A DNA stretch of 64,000 nucleotides from Bacillus sp. BHET2 (GCF_005938125.1 NZ_VCQN01000005.1:124001-188000); one strand, 5' to 3'; positions 36,902 through 47,841 are shown, counted from the stretch's first letter. A program made the numbers and translations. Notes: a model not told the origin generated them from the letters alone.

Positions 36902-36928
36902 TTAAAAAAGGACGAATATCGTATATTA

Positions 36929-36967
36929 CGCTCCCCTTACATGATTGTAAGCGGGGCGTTTTTTGTT
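36929..36967 (+). terminator. pyrG leader attenuator
   Basis: ACGCTCCCCTTAC (36929-36941) pairs with GTAAGCGGGGCGT (36947-36959), then a T-run. The pyrimidine left arm CUCCCCUU can instead pair with a 5' poly-G run made by stuttering, which would disrupt the terminator. Confidence 0.85.
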
Positions 36968-37182
36968 TTTATAAGTAGAAAGCATTGGCACAAGAGGGTT
37001 ATACCATACGTGCAGCGGATCAATATTCTCAAACCCCTTACATTTTTATGTATATTGATAATAAGAGGCTGTCTTTTAGCTGTTTATGGAAATGAATTTA
37101 TTTTATAGAGAATGGACTAGTCCTTCTTTGAACAAGATAAATTCATGACATAACTACAATAGACACCCTCTACTTTTTTTGA

Positions 37183-38817
<1,635 letters not shown>

Positions 38818-38828
38818 GATTGGTATGG

Positions 38829-38861
38829 AAAAAGCTCTCCTGGTTTGGGAGAGCTTTTTTG
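38829..38861 (+). terminator. pyrG terminator
   Basis: AAAAAGCTCTCC (38829-38840) pairs with GGAGAGCTTTTT (38848-38859). Ts follow. Confidence 0.93.
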
Positions 38862-38889
38862 CATGTATGAGTTAAAGGATGAATTCGGG

Positions 38890-39018
38890 TTTATAGACCT
38901 TTATGGGGATTTATCAACCGTCGTTTCGATTTATCGACCTTTATCCAGATAAATCAACCGTTCTTTCATTTTACCAACCTTCCTTTCACGATATCGACCG
39001 TACCACCATCATCGACAC
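38890..39018 (+). repeat. Seven-copy TTTATCRACC array, exact 20-bp period
   Basis: TTTATAGACC at 38890, then TTTATCAACC 38910, TTTATCGACC 38930, TAAATCAACC 38950, TTTACCAACC 38970, GATATCGACC 38990 and a decayed copy at 39010. Every step is exactly 20 bp and the 10-base spacers are unrelated. It lies between the convergent pyrG and ywjG terminators. Confidence 0.92.
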
Positions 39019-39037
39019 ATTTCGCATGTATCCGATC

Positions 39038-39070
39038 AAAAAAAGCTCATTCTCCACCGAGAATGAGCTC
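39038..39070 (-). terminator. ywjG terminator
   Basis: AGCTCATTCTC (39044-39054) pairs with GAGAATGAGCT (39059-39069); a T-run follows on the minus strand. Confidence 0.9.
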
Positions 39071-39076
39071 CAACGA

Positions 39077-39601
39077 TTATTCTTCATACTCCTCCAACAT
39101 CTCACGAATGACAAATCCCAAAGCAAAGTAAATGTAAAGAGCGGCCATGCTTGAGGGGAAGCTCACGCGCTCACCGATTTCATCGCCTGGAAGCATTCCT
39201 TTAATCACTTTTGTATCCAAATGAACATCGGCTACGTCAGGCAGGCTGTCTTCTCCTTCTATGAGACCTGACACCGCCACAAATGGAACACCATCATCCG
39301 ACAATTTTCTACCCAGTGTCACGGCCTCTTCGTCTGTTGAGAAACGGCTTACGATTAACACACGATCCGCATCGGTCAGCTCAATAGATGAATCAAACTG
39401 TTTGGCGGATGGAAGGGGTTCTGCACCAAATAGTGCTTCTGCTGTGACAGCCTCCATTTCCCCGAATCCTTTTATATAGATATGTCCCTGACCAATGGCG
39501 GCCTGTGCCAGCAGGCGGGCTCCGTCTTCGATTTCAAATTCTTGCTTATCGTAAATGCGTTTAAACAGTCCCGTTAACTGTGTTGTAAACATTTTAATCA
39601 T
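39077..39601 (-). CDS. ywjG: DUF2529 family protein (YwjG)
   Basis: A 174-aa protein with a Rossmann-like sugar-isomerase (SIS-like) character: alternating strands and helices with VLIVSRFSTDEEAVTLGRKLSDDGVPFVAVSG. Function unknown. It is divergent from spo0F as in B. subtilis. GAAGGAG lies 10 bases ahead of ATG 39601; an internal ATG at 39592 is an alternative. The intergenic region with spo0F carries a Spo0A box and a SigH promoter. Confidence 0.87.
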   Translation of the reverse strand: MIKMFTTQLTGLFKRIYDKQEFEIEDGARLLAQAAIGQGHIYIKGFGEMEAVTAEALFGAEPLPSAKQFDSSIELTDADRVLIVSRFSTDEEAVTLGRKLSDDGVPFVAVSGLIEGEDSLPDVADVHLDTKVIKGMLPGDEIGERVSFPSSMAALYIYFALGFVIREMLEEYEE

Positions 39602-39629
39602 TTTAGTTCAATCTCCTTCTATCTTTAAC

Positions 39630-39636
39630 TTCGACA
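39630..39636 (-). promoter_or_regulatory. Spo0A box (0A box) in the ywjG-spo0F gap
   Basis: TTCGACA, the complement of the 0A box TGTCGAA, 68 bases upstream of the SigH -35. Spo0A control of spo0F is known in B. subtilis. Confidence 0.65.
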
Positions 39637-39697
39637 TTTACTATTCTAACGCTTATTATAAAGGGGAAAAAGGTCTGGCGTAAAATATAGGGAACAA

Positions 39698-39725
39698 GCA
39701 GGATTTTATACAGGAAAAAGAGAAT
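39698..39725 (+). promoter_or_regulatory. SigH promoter of spo0F
   Basis: GCAGGATTT (39698-39706), 12 bases, AGAGAAT (39719-39725). This fits RNAGGAWWW-N11/12-RNNGAAT at every position. Confidence 0.82.
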
Positions 39726-39809
39726 AAGTAATAAATATACAGTTATTATGATTCGTTTATTTACCAAGAGAATACATAATTTACTAAAATGTGAAGGGGA
39801 TTGGGATGT

Positions 39810-40172
39810 ATGAATGAGAAAATTCTAATTGTAGACGATCAATTTGGTATTAGAATACTATTAAATGAAGTGTTACAAAAGGAAGGCTACCAAACATTTC
39901 AAGCAGCGAACGGAATCCAGGCGCTTGAAATCGTAGATAAGCATTCCCCTGATTTGGTTTTACTGGATATGAAAATTCCGGGAATGGATGGAATTGAAAT
40001 CCTGAAACGTATGAAGCAGAAGGATGCAGACATCCGTGTCATTATTATGACAGCATACGGAGAGTTAGACATGATTCAGGAAGCAAAGGATTTGGGAGCG
40101 CTTACCCATTTTGCGAAACCATTTGATATTGATGATATCAGAAAAGCGGTCAAACAATATATTCCAGCATGA
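39810..40172 (+). CDS. spo0F: Sporulation phosphorelay response regulator Spo0F
   Basis: Single-domain receiver, the second messenger of the sporulation phosphorelay. It takes phosphate from the Kin kinases and gives it to Spo0B. 120 aa from ATG 39810. Acidic pocket Asp9-Asp10, phosphoacceptor Asp53 in [13 protein letters not shown], Thr in [13 protein letters not shown], Lys in HFAKPFDID. No output domain. SigH promoter and Spo0A box upstream. A TTG nine bases earlier in frame is not preferred. Confidence 0.98.
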   Translation: MNEKILIVDDQFGIRILLNEVLQKEGYQTFQAANGIQALEIVDKHSPDLVLLDMKIPGMDGIEILKRMKQKDADIRVIIMTAYGELDMIQEAKDLGALTHFAKPFDIDDIRKAVKQYIPA

Positions 40173-40285
40173 TTACAGTTATTTGAATAGTGAAAATAGT
40201 AGTATTTTTAACAATTCGCCTCTTCAGTTGGTAAAATCAATTTTGTTTTGGTATGATACAAATGAAATTGCAAACAATGTCACAT

Positions 40286-40320
40286 AGTGTTACATATAAC
40301 ACTGCCATTTCTACTATAAT
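40286..40320 (+). promoter_or_regulatory. fbaA promoter region with a palindrome
   Basis: TATAAT at 40315-40320, 34 bases before the fbaA ATG, with no strong -35. AGTGTTA (40286-40292) and TAACACT (40297-40303) form a 7-bp inverted repeat over the -35 zone, a possible operator. Confidence 0.45.
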
Positions 40321-40353
40321 GGTACACTGACTGAATAGAAGGAGGAAATAACT

Positions 40354-41211
40354 ATGCCTTTAGTTTCAATGAAAGACATGCTTATTCAAGCAAAAGAAAA
40401 GAGCTATGCAGTAGGTCAATTCAATCTGAATAACCTTGAGTTCACTCAAGCGATCCTGCAAGCGGCAGAAGAAGAAAAATCACCTGTCATCCTTGGTGTT
40501 TCTGAAGGGGCAGCTCGCTACATGAGCGGCTTCAAAACAGTTGTGAAAATGGTTGAAGGTCTGATGGAAGACTTAAACATCACTGTACCTGTTGCGATCC
40601 ACTTAGACCACGGTTCAAGCTATGACAAGTGTAAAGAAGCAATCGATGCAGGATTCACTTCTGTTATGATTGATGCTTCTCACGGTCCTTTCGAAGAGAA
40701 CATTGAAATCACTTCTAAAGTGGTTGAATATGCTCACTCTAAAGGTGTTTCTGTTGAAGCAGAGCTTGGAACTGTTGGTGGACAGGAAGATGACGTAATC
40801 GCTGATGGCGTTATCTATGCAGATCCTAAAGAGTGTCAAGAACTAGTTGAACGTACTGGTATCGATACACTTGCACCAGCTCTTGGTTCTGTTCACGGTC
40901 CTTACAAAGGTGAACCAAACCTAGGATTTAAAGAAATGGAAGAAATCGGAGCTGCTGCAGGAGTACCATTAGTACTTCACGGTGGAACTGGAATTCCTAC
41001 AAAAGATATTCAAAAAGCGATTTCTTACGGAACGGCTAAAATCAATGTAAATACTGAAAATCAAATCACTTCTGCTAAAGCAGTACGCGAAGTATTAGCG
41101 GCTGACACAGAAGTATATGATCCACGTAAATACATGGGTCCAGCTCGTGAAGCAATCAAAGCAACAGTAATCGGAAAAATGCGCGAATTTGGTTCTTCAA
41201 ACCAAGCGTAA
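40354..41211 (+). CDS. fbaA: Fructose-bisphosphate aldolase, class II
   Basis: Zinc-dependent glycolytic and gluconeogenic aldolase splitting fructose-1,6-bisphosphate. 285 aa, the usual length of the Gram-positive group. His ligands are seen in HLDHGSS and [16 protein letters not shown], and VLHGGTGIP near 205-213. AGAAGGAGG precedes the ATG. tal follows after 179 bases and glpX is close by, so enzymes of the fructose phosphates cluster here. Confidence 0.98.
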   Translation: MPLVSMKDMLIQAKEKSYAVGQFNLNNLEFTQAILQAAEEEKSPVILGVSEGAARYMSGFKTVVKMVEGLMEDLNITVPVAIHLDHGSSYDKCKEAIDAGFTSVMIDASHGPFEENIEITSKVVEYAHSKGVSVEAELGTVGGQEDDVIADGVIYADPKECQELVERTGIDTLAPALGSVHGPYKGEPNLGFKEMEEIGAAAGVPLVLHGGTGIPTKDIQKAISYGTAKINVNTENQITSAKAVREVLAADTEVYDPRKYMGPAREAIKATVIGKMREFGSSNQA

Positions 41212-41293
41212 AGATCCGGTAATGTTTGGAAAGTGACCTGATCTTGATTAGATTATTTCCAAACGTGGTAATAAATGAATGAAGCTGAAGGAT

Positions 41294-41337
41294 GGGACTG
41301 GCGCCAGGAGAAGGTTGATACCTTTTGGGTCAGTCCC
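41294..41337 (+). other. Hairpin in the fbaA-tal gap
   Basis: GGGACTG (41294-41300) pairs with CAGTCCC (41331-41337), with an inner AAGG/CCTT pairing. There is no T-run, so it may be a processing or leader structure of tal rather than a terminator. Confidence 0.45.
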
Positions 41338-41390
41338 TTCAGTTCCTTAAAAATAGATTGAAAATTTTGTCGAAAATGGGGTAGAAAAAA

Positions 41391-42032
41391 ATGAAGTTTT
41401 TTATAGACACAGCAAACATGAGTGAAATTAAAGAAGCATTTGATTGGGGTATTATTTCAGGAGTGACAACGAATCCGTCGCTTGTCGCTAAAGAGAAAAA
41501 CGTTACATTTGAAGATCGCTTAAAGGAAATAACGGATTTAGTTCCTGGTTCTGTAAGCGCTGAAGTCATCGCGACCGACGCTGAAGGAATGATCAAAGAG
41601 GGTAGGGAACTGGCGAAGATTGCTCCAAACATTACAGTGAAACTACCTATGACGCCTGATGGTCTGACGGCTGCATCTACTTTTGCTAAAGAAGGAATCA
41701 AAACAAATGTCACGCTGATTTTCAGTGCGAATCAGGCACTTCTTGCAGCCCGTGCAGGAGCAACATATGTTTCTCCATTTTTAGGACGGTTAGATGATAT
41801 CGGTCAAGATGGCCTGGAGCTCGTTTCCCAGATTGCTGAAATCTTTGCCGTTCACGGCTTGGAAACAGAAATCATCGCGGCATCGACCCGCCACCCTCAG
41901 CATATTACGGAAGCGGCACTACGAGGAGCTCATATTGCAACGGTGCCACTTAAAGTCTTGAAGCAATTATTCCAGCATCCCCTTACGGATAAAGGAATTG
42001 ACGCGTTCTTGAATGACTGGAACAACCGTTAA
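41391..42032 (+). CDS. tal: Transaldolase of the fructose-6-phosphate aldolase-like family
   Basis: A 213-aa TalC/FSA-type enzyme (B. subtilis YwjH). [31 protein letters not shown] at the start, Schiff-base Lys in [12 protein letters not shown], and a C-terminal VPLKVLKQL segment. It moves dihydroxyacetone units in the pentose phosphate pathway. It starts at ATG 41391 with a modest GGGGT site. Located between fbaA and murAB as in B. subtilis. Confidence 0.93.
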   Translation: MKFFIDTANMSEIKEAFDWGIISGVTTNPSLVAKEKNVTFEDRLKEITDLVPGSVSAEVIATDAEGMIKEGRELAKIAPNITVKLPMTPDGLTAASTFAKEGIKTNVTLIFSANQALLAARAGATYVSPFLGRLDDIGQDGLELVSQIAEIFAVHGLETEIIAASTRHPQHITEAALRGAHIATVPLKVLKQLFQHPLTDKGIDAFLNDWNNR

Positions 42033-42224
42033 GTCTAGGTCAATCAGTCTATAATAAAAAAATTCGATTATCCTATACATGTTTTCACGAATTATGTATA
42101 CACTAGTAGACAATACTTCTTAGAACGTCTTCTATTGGAAAAATAATCCTTTTTGTTCATTGATGTGAGAATCCTGACAGCCATTGGGGTTTCTTCTTCA
42201 ATGAACAGTGGAAGGGAGTTTAAT

Positions 42225-43508
42225 ATGGAAAAGCTAAAAATTGCAGGAGGGTATCCACTTGAAGGAACCATTAAAGTAAGTGGGGCCAAAAATAGTGCGG
42301 TAGCCTTAATCCCGGCAACGATCCTTGCTGATTCTCCAGTGACAATTGAAGGGTTACCGGACATCTCTGATGTAAGAACACTGAAAGATCTATTAGAGGA
42401 GATCGGTGGTTCCGTCTCATTGGAAGATGGGGATATGAGTGTCGATCCTAGTCAAATGGTGTCCATGCCTTTACCGAGCGGAAAGGTAAAGAAGCTTCGT
42501 GCTTCTTACTATTTAATGGGTGCCATGCTTGGACGTTTCAAGAAAGCGGTCATTGGACTACCGGGTGGATGTCATCTCGGTCCTCGTCCAATCGATCAGC
42601 ATATAAAGGGCTTCGAAGCGTTGGGGGCAGAAGTCACCAATGAACAAGGTGCCATTTACTTACGTGCCGATGAATTAAAGGGTGCTCGTATTTATCTTGA
42701 TGTCGTCAGTGTCGGAGCAACGATCAACATCATGCTTGCAGCTGTTCGTGCAAAAGGCCGGACGATTATCGAAAATGCGGCAAAAGAACCTGAAATCATC
42801 GACGTCGCCACGTTACTAAGCAATATGGGTGCGAAGATCAAAGGGGCAGGAACGGACGTCATCCGTATTGATGGAGTGGACGAGCTTCACGGTTGCCGTC
42901 ACACAATCATTCCTGATCGTATCGAAGCAGGAACGTTTATGATTCTAGCAGCCGCAGCCGGCAAAGGCGTACTCGTAGACAACGTCATCCCATTACATAT
43001 GGAATCGGTCATTGCAAAGCTCCGTGAAATGGGCGTCCCTGTTGAAACGAACGATGATCAGATCTATATCGGAAGGGCCGACAAGCTCAAATCGGTTGAT
43101 GTGAAAACATTGGTTTACCCCGGTTTCCCTACAGATCTCCAGCAGCCATTTACATCGTTATTAAACCGGGCAGAAGGTTCTGCCGTCGTAACAGACACCA
43201 TTTATTCAGCCCGCTTCAAGCATATCGATGAACTGCGTAGAATGAATGCGTCGATCAAAGTCGAAGGCCGCTCAGCCATCGTCAACGGCCCTGTACAATT
43301 ACAAGGTGCCAAAGTGAAGGCAAGCGACCTCCGTGCAGGAGCAGCCCTTGTCATCGCCGGGTTAATGGCTGAAGGGATCACCGAAGTAACAGGCCTTGAG
43401 CATATCGACCGTGGTTACAGTGACCTTGTAGCAAAACTTGAAGGCCTCGGCGCTACAATTTGGCGCGAAAAGATGTCTGCCGAAGAACTAGAGCAGATGA
43501 AGTCATAG
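42225..43508 (+). CDS. murAB: UDP-N-acetylglucosamine 1-carboxyvinyltransferase (second MurA)
   Basis: Enolpyruvyl transferase for the first committed peptidoglycan step. 427 aa from ATG 42225 (GAAGGGAG upstream; frames from 42153 lack a ribosome site). N-terminal [23 protein letters not shown] and the catalytic Cys in [13 protein letters not shown], the Cys-type that is fosfomycin sensitive. Its position beside tal and glpX matches MurAB (MurZ), the accessory isozyme, not the main MurAA near the atp operon. Confidence 0.95.
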   Translation: MEKLKIAGGYPLEGTIKVSGAKNSAVALIPATILADSPVTIEGLPDISDVRTLKDLLEEIGGSVSLEDGDMSVDPSQMVSMPLPSGKVKKLRASYYLMGAMLGRFKKAVIGLPGGCHLGPRPIDQHIKGFEALGAEVTNEQGAIYLRADELKGARIYLDVVSVGATINIMLAAVRAKGRTIIENAAKEPEIIDVATLLSNMGAKIKGAGTDVIRIDGVDELHGCRHTIIPDRIEAGTFMILAAAAGKGVLVDNVIPLHMESVIAKLREMGVPVETNDDQIYIGRADKLKSVDVKTLVYPGFPTDLQQPFTSLLNRAEGSAVVTDTIYSARFKHIDELRRMNASIKVEGRSAIVNGPVQLQGAKVKASDLRAGAALVIAGLMAEGITEVTGLEHIDRGYSDLVAKLEGLGATIWREKMSAEELEQMKS

Positions 43509-43579
43509 ATTCAATAAAATTTTATAGTTTATCGAGAGATTATTGTTTTCACTTTTTTAGATAAAACATTAGATATCTA

Positions 43580-43603
43580 AGTTGATTGGAGCGGAAATCA
43601 ACC
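43580..43603. repeat. Minimal remnant of a family R element
   Basis: AGTTGATTGGAGCGGAAATC plus AACC: the two outer ends of family R joined with the roughly 100-bp middle missing. It looks like a clean internal deletion scar. Confidence 0.75.
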
Positions 43604-43732
43604 TCGTCTCTCTATTGTTGGCAGTTACTTTTTTCTAAGAACCATTTCCTGTATTACCATAAATTTTCTGCACAATCGAACCATTATGTCCTACTTTTTT
43701 CGAAAAAAAGTCTCTGCAATCGCTTTAATGTG

Positions 43733-43761
43733 TTACAATAACTCTGTTAATATGTTATACA
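43733..43761 (+). promoter_or_regulatory. glpX promoter
   Basis: TTACAA (43733-43738), 17 bases, TATACA (43756-43761), 46 bases before the ATG. Confidence 0.5.
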
Positions 43762-43807
43762 ATTTAAGATTATTGTAAAACAAAAGGGAACACGGGAGGC
43801 TATATAC

Positions 43808-44770
43808 ATGGAAAGAAGTTTATCAATGGAGCTTATTCGAGTAACAGAAGGGGCTGCCCTTGCATCGGCACGTTGGATGGGTCGCGGAAAGAAGGATGAA
43901 GCAGATGATGCTGCAACTTCTGCAATGCGTGACGTATTTGATACAGTACCGATGAAGGGGACAGTTGTCATCGGTGAAGGAGAAATGGATGAAGCTCCAA
44001 TGCTTTATATTGGTGAAAAACTAGGGACAGGCTATGGCCCGCGTGTAGACGTGGCCGTCGATCCGTTGGAAGGAACAAATATTGTTGCTTCCGGAGGCTG
44101 GAATGCACTGGCGGTACTCGCGGTGGCGGACCATGGAAACCTACTGAATGCACCGGATATGTATATGGATAAAATCGCAGTTGGACCTGAAGCAGTTGGA
44201 AAAATCGATATTAACGCTTCTGTCATCGATAATTTAAAAGCCGTTGCAAAAGCGAAGAACAAGGACATTGAAGACGTCGTAGCAACAGTCTTGAACCGTC
44301 CTCGTCATGAACATATCATCCAACAGCTCAGAGAAGCGGGAGCCCGTATCAAGCTGATCAATGATGGGGACGTGGCAGGAGCCATGAACACAGCATTTGA
44401 TCATACAGGCGTCGATATCTTATTCGGATCCGGAGGTGCTCCAGAGGGAGTACTGGCAGCAGTTGCTTTGAAGTGCCTTGGTGGAGAAATTCAAGGGAAA
44501 CTATTACCGCAAAACGATGCTGAACTTCAACGCTGTATCGGCATGGGGCTAGATGTAGACAAGATCCTTCGAATGGAAGACCTAGTATGCGGTGACGATG
44601 CGATTTTCGCTGCAACAGGTGTGACAGACGGTGAACTTTTAAGAGGTGTTCAGCTTAAAGGCGCATACGGATTGACTCATTCAGTTGTTATGCGAGCAAA
44701 GTCCGGCACCGTTCGATTCATCGACGGTCGCCACAGTCTTCAGAAAAAGCCGAACCTGGTGATGAAATAA
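43808..44770 (+). CDS. glpX: Fructose-1,6-bisphosphatase, class II (GlpX)
   Basis: A 320-aa lithium-sensitive-fold phosphatase acting in gluconeogenesis. Motifs [15 protein letters not shown] (metal), [11 protein letters not shown] (metal and phosphate) and [21 protein letters not shown] (substrate). GGGAGG is near the ATG. In B. subtilis glpX (ywjI) is the second fructose bisphosphatase. Own promoter; a hairpin lies downstream before rho. Confidence 0.96.
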   Translation: MERSLSMELIRVTEGAALASARWMGRGKKDEADDAATSAMRDVFDTVPMKGTVVIGEGEMDEAPMLYIGEKLGTGYGPRVDVAVDPLEGTNIVASGGWNALAVLAVADHGNLLNAPDMYMDKIAVGPEAVGKIDINASVIDNLKAVAKAKNKDIEDVVATVLNRPRHEHIIQQLREAGARIKLINDGDVAGAMNTAFDHTGVDILFGSGGAPEGVLAAVALKCLGGEIQGKLLPQNDAELQRCIGMGLDVDKILRMEDLVCGDDAIFAATGVTDGELLRGVQLKGAYGLTHSVVMRAKSGTVRFIDGRHSLQKKPNLVMK

Positions 44771-44822
44771 TAGAAATAGAAACATCGAGAGAGAAACCAA
44801 CTCTTCTTATATAAGAGGGAAC

Positions 44823-44857
44823 GGATGGGCAGAAGGTATGAGCTTCTCTGCCCATCC
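44823..44857 (+). other. Long hairpin between glpX and rho
   Basis: GGATGGGCAGAAG (44823-44835) pairs with CTTCTCTGCCCATCC (44843-44857) with a 2-base bulge. Ts come only about 17 bases later, so it is a poor intrinsic terminator. Confidence 0.6.
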
Positions 44858-44941
44858 TCACTCTTATCACTCACTTTTTTTCTTCATAGGTAAAAAAATG
44901 CTGCCTATCTACAAAAATACCTTCCTTTTTTTACCCAGTCA

Positions 44942-44971
44942 TTGATTCTTGATCGAAAGTATGGTTACAAT
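44942..44971 (+). promoter_or_regulatory. rho promoter
   Basis: TTGATT (44942-44947), 18 bases, TACAAT (44966-44971). About 120 bases of pyrimidine-rich leader follow, fitting the known autoregulated long leader of rho in B. subtilis. Confidence 0.55.
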
Positions 44972-45099
44972 AGATAAGGTTTTTATCTTCAGCATTTTTT
45001 CTTTATATAGTTGCTTCAACGTATTTCTTCATTTTTAGAAAAATCTACCCTTCTTTTTTTATTTTCAGGTAGGACAAATTAATAAAGCGTGGTGTCATA

Positions 45100-46362
45100 A
45101 TGGAAGAGTTAACAATCTCTAGCTTAGAAAATATGAAGCTTAAAGAGCTTTACGAGCTAGCCAAACAATACAAAGTTTCTTATTATAGCAAATTAACAAA
45201 AAAAGAATTGATTTTCGCCATCCTTAAAGTTCGAGCAGAACAAGAAGGTTTCTTCTTTATGGAAGGTGTTCTTGAAATCATCCAATCAGAAGGATTTGGT
45301 TTCTTACGTCCAATCAATTATTCTCCTAGCTCTGAGGATATTTACATTTCTGCTTCACAAATCCGTCGCTTCGATCTTCGGAATGGTGATAAAGTATCGG
45401 GAAAAGTACGCCCTCCGAAAGAGAACGAACGCTATTTCGGACTGCTTCATGTGGAAATGGTTAACGGAGATGAGCCTGAATCTGCGAAAGAGCGTGTGCA
45501 TTTCCCAGGTTTAACGCCTTTATACCCTGATCGTCAAATGAAGCTTGAAACAGAGCCGAACAAAATCTCTACACGCATCATGGACCTTATCGCGCCAGTC
45601 GGTTTTGGACAACGTGGTTTAGTCGTTGCACCACCAAAAGCAGGTAAGACGATGCTGATCAAGGAAATCGCGAACTCAATCACAACGAATCATCCAGAAG
45701 CAGAATTAATTATTCTTCTTATCGATGAGCGACCAGAAGAAGTAACAGATATCGAGCGCTCAGTGGAAGCGGAAGTAGTAAGCTCCACATTCGATGAAGT
45801 ACCTGAAAACCACATTAAAGTGGCAGAACTTGTTCTTGAGCGTGCCATGCGTTTAGTGGAGCATAAGCGAGACGTGATTATCCTGATGGATAGCATCACT
45901 CGTTTAGCCCGTGCGTATAACCTGGTCATCCCTCCAAGTGGACGGACTCTCTCAGGTGGTATCGATCCTGCAGCCTTCCACCGTCCGAAGCGTTTCTTTG
46001 GTGCTGCCCGTAACATCGAAGAGGGCGGAAGCTTGACGGTGCTCGCGACAGCATTGGTGGACACAGGATCACGGATGGATGATGTGATTTATGAAGAGTT
46101 CAAAGGAACAGGGAACTTGGAGCTTCATCTTGATCGTGCGCTTGCAGAAAGACGTATCTTCCCGGCAATCGACATTCGTCGTTCTGGAACTCGCCGCGAA
46201 GAGCTTCTCGTCAAACCAGATCACCTTGAAAAGCTATGGGCGATCAGAAAAGCCATGTCTGATCAACCTGATTTCGCTGAAAAGCTTATGCGCAAGCTAA
46301 AGCAATCAAAGACGAATGAAGAGTTTTTCAATGTCTTGACAGAAGAGTCGAAGAAGCGTTAG
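45100..46362 (+). CDS. rho: Transcription termination factor Rho
   Basis: Hexameric RNA-dependent ATPase that ends transcription. 420 aa: Rho N-terminal helical domain (ISSLENMKLKELYELAKQYK), cold-shock-like RNA-binding domain (GFGFLRPINYSPSSEDIYISASQIRRF, about 65-91), P-loop APPKAGKTM (177-185), and the Q- and R-loops in the ATPase domain. The Shine-Dalgarno sequence is weak (GTGGTG), and the leader is U-rich, both consistent with tight control. Followed by rpmE. Confidence 0.98.
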   Translation: MEELTISSLENMKLKELYELAKQYKVSYYSKLTKKELIFAILKVRAEQEGFFFMEGVLEIIQSEGFGFLRPINYSPSSEDIYISASQIRRFDLRNGDKVSGKVRPPKENERYFGLLHVEMVNGDEPESAKERVHFPGLTPLYPDRQMKLETEPNKISTRIMDLIAPVGFGQRGLVVAPPKAGKTMLIKEIANSITTNHPEAELIILLIDERPEEVTDIERSVEAEVVSSTFDEVPENHIKVAELVLERAMRLVEHKRDVIILMDSITRLARAYNLVIPPSGRTLSGGIDPAAFHRPKRFFGAARNIEEGGSLTVLATALVDTGSRMDDVIYEEFKGTGNLELHLDRALAERRIFPAIDIRRSGTRREELLVKPDHLEKLWAIRKAMSDQPDFAEKLMRKLKQSKTNEEFFNVLTEESKKR

Positions 46363-46421
46363 TCTAATACTCGAATGTTCTTTTAGGAACAAATGATGTC
46401 GGCAACTTCCAATTTTACTAG

Positions 46422-46450
46422 TTGCAAATATCACTTGTCCTTGTTATAAT
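46422..46450 (+). promoter_or_regulatory. rpmE promoter
   Basis: TTGCAA (46422-46427), a 17-base spacer, TATAAT (46445-46450) with an extended TG. A strong SigA promoter. Confidence 0.8.
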
Positions 46451-46476
46451 AGTGTCAATGTGTTTTAAAAAAATGG

Positions 46477-46525
46477 ATGTGGTAAGGGGCTGGCAATGAC
46501 TCTCATGCTTATGCTCATATCACAT
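46477..46525 (+). ncRNA. Candidate structured leader of rpmE
   Basis: ATGTGGTA (46477-46484) can pair with TATCACAT (46518-46525), enclosing an inner GCAATGA/TCATGC pairing. It lies in the 120-base rpmE leader. L31 leader RNAs are known in Firmicutes; I cannot confirm that this is one. Confidence 0.35.
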
Positions 46526-46584
46526 ATATCTTCGTAATAAATTACTCTGTTTCAGATGATTCAGGGCGGAAGGAGATGAAAGTA

Positions 46585-46797
46585 ATGAAATCAGGAATTC
46601 ATCCTAAGTACAACATGATCAAAGTTAGCTGTGCTTGCGGTAACGAATTTGAAACTGGTTCTGTAGCGGAAGAAATGCGCGTTGAGGTATGTTCTGAATG
46701 CCATCCATTCTACACAGGCCGCCAGAAATTCGCTGATGCAGGTGGACGTGTTGACCGTTTCAACAAAAAATACGGTCTTAAAAATCAACAACAATAA
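46585..46797 (+). CDS. rpmE: 50S ribosomal protein L31 (zinc type)
   Basis: A 70-aa L31 of the C+ type. Cysteines in VSCACGNEF and EVCSECHPF give the zinc site. The body has [28 protein letters not shown] 46585 is spaced 9 bases from GGAAGGAG; the ATG at 46576 abuts that site and is rejected. Tandem hairpins follow the gene. Confidence 0.97.
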   Translation: MKSGIHPKYNMIKVSCACGNEFETGSVAEEMRVEVCSECHPFYTGRQKFADAGGRVDRFNKKYGLKNQQQ

Positions 46798-46877
46798 TGA
46801 AGAGTCAGAAGGTCATGTCTTCATCCTTTGTGCGTAAAGCACAATGGGCGTTAGAATGTCCCTTCTCTTCTATTATG

Positions 46878-46915
46878 AAAACAGGCAAGGATCTTATGCT
46901 TGCCTGTTTTTTATT
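46878..46915 (+). terminator. rpmE terminator 1
   Basis: AAAACAGGCAAG (46878-46889) pairs with CTTGCCTGTTTT (46899-46910). Confidence 0.92.
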
Positions 46916-46942
46916 ACGTTAAGAGCAATGTTTTGAAGAAAT

Positions 46943-46978
46943 AGAGGCAGTTCCAATTGAGCTGTGCCTCTTTTTTTC
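46943..46978 (+). terminator. rpmE terminator 2
   Basis: AGAGGCA (46943-46949) pairs with TGCCTCT (46965-46971), then seven Ts. Confidence 0.82.
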
Positions 46979-47108
46979 TGCCAAATTACTGAAATTGGAG
47001 CATTTTTCCCGTACATAAAGGAATGCTTTATACTAAAGAATAGTCCATTTATACTAACAGTCATACTGTTTTTCAATAGAATAATGTGTAAGGAAGGAGA
47101 GGCCATTC

Positions 47109-47720
47109 GTGTATGTCATGAAACATTCGGGTTGGGTAGAAGTCATTTGCGGCAGCATGTTCTCAGGGAAATCCGAGGAACTGATCCGCCGGGTACGACG
47201 CACTCAATTTGCTAAACAGGAAATTGCAGTGTATAAGCCAAAACTAGATAATCGCTATAGCGATGAATCGGTTGTATCTCACAATGGTACCTCTGTCATC
47301 GCCAAAGCAGTAGAGGGATCTCAAGTCATTCTTGATGACCTGAATCCTGATGTGGATGTCGTTGCGATTGATGAGGTCCAATTTTTCGATGAAGGCATCG
47401 TAGAAGTGGTTCAAACGTTAGCGAACAGTGGATATCGTGTGATTATAGCAGGTCTTGACCAGGACTTCCGTGGAGAACCATTCGGCCCGATGCCGGACTT
47501 GCTGTCCATTGCTGAACAAGTGACAAAGCTTCAAGCCGTTTGCGCAGTATGCGGCTCTCCCGCAAGCAGAACGCAACGATTAATCAATGGCGAACCGGCA
47601 TGTTATGATGATCCCGTCATCCTTGTCGGGGCATCTGAAGCATATGAACCGAGATGTCGCCATCACCATGAAGTGCCCACTGGAATCAGTGTGACACCTG
47701 AAATGGTAAAGGAAGTATAA
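47109..47720 (+). CDS. tdk: Thymidine kinase
   Basis: Salvage kinase, type II. 203 aa from GTG 47109, whose product [25 protein letters not shown] aligns with the B. subtilis start. P-loop GSMFSGKS (15-22), DEVQFFD, catalytic Glu, the lasso-loop [15 protein letters not shown] and a structural zinc site from CAVCG with the late Cys/His residues. GGAGAGG is upstream. Monocistronic with its own terminator. Confidence 0.96.
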   Translation: MYVMKHSGWVEVICGSMFSGKSEELIRRVRRTQFAKQEIAVYKPKLDNRYSDESVVSHNGTSVIAKAVEGSQVILDDLNPDVDVVAIDEVQFFDEGIVEVVQTLANSGYRVIIAGLDQDFRGEPFGPMPDLLSIAEQVTKLQAVCAVCGSPASRTQRLINGEPACYDDPVILVGASEAYEPRCRHHHEVPTGISVTPEMVKEV

Positions 47721-47727
47721 GAGTGAG

Positions 47728-47763
47728 AAAGCAAAGCCTGGAGATGGGGCTTTGCTTTTTTAT
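47728..47763 (+). terminator. tdk terminator
   Basis: AAAGCAAAGCC (47728-47738) pairs with GGCTTTGCTTT (47748-47758), followed by Ts. Confidence 0.92.
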
Positions 47764-47799
47764 TTTTCCCGTTACGTCCATACGATTTGAATGCATAAG

Positions 47800-47834
47800 C
47801 ACCCTCCTGTAGGAAATCCTAAAACCAGGAGGTG
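47800..47834 (+). promoter_or_regulatory. Hairpin that hides the ribosome site of the lipoprotein gene
   Basis: CACCCTCCTG (47800-47809) can pair with CAGGAGGTG (47826-47834), covering the AGGAGG site, with a second perfect pair TAGGA/TCCTA (47810-47821) inside. Translation would need this stem to open. Confidence 0.6.
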
Positions 47835-47841
47835 TGAAAGC

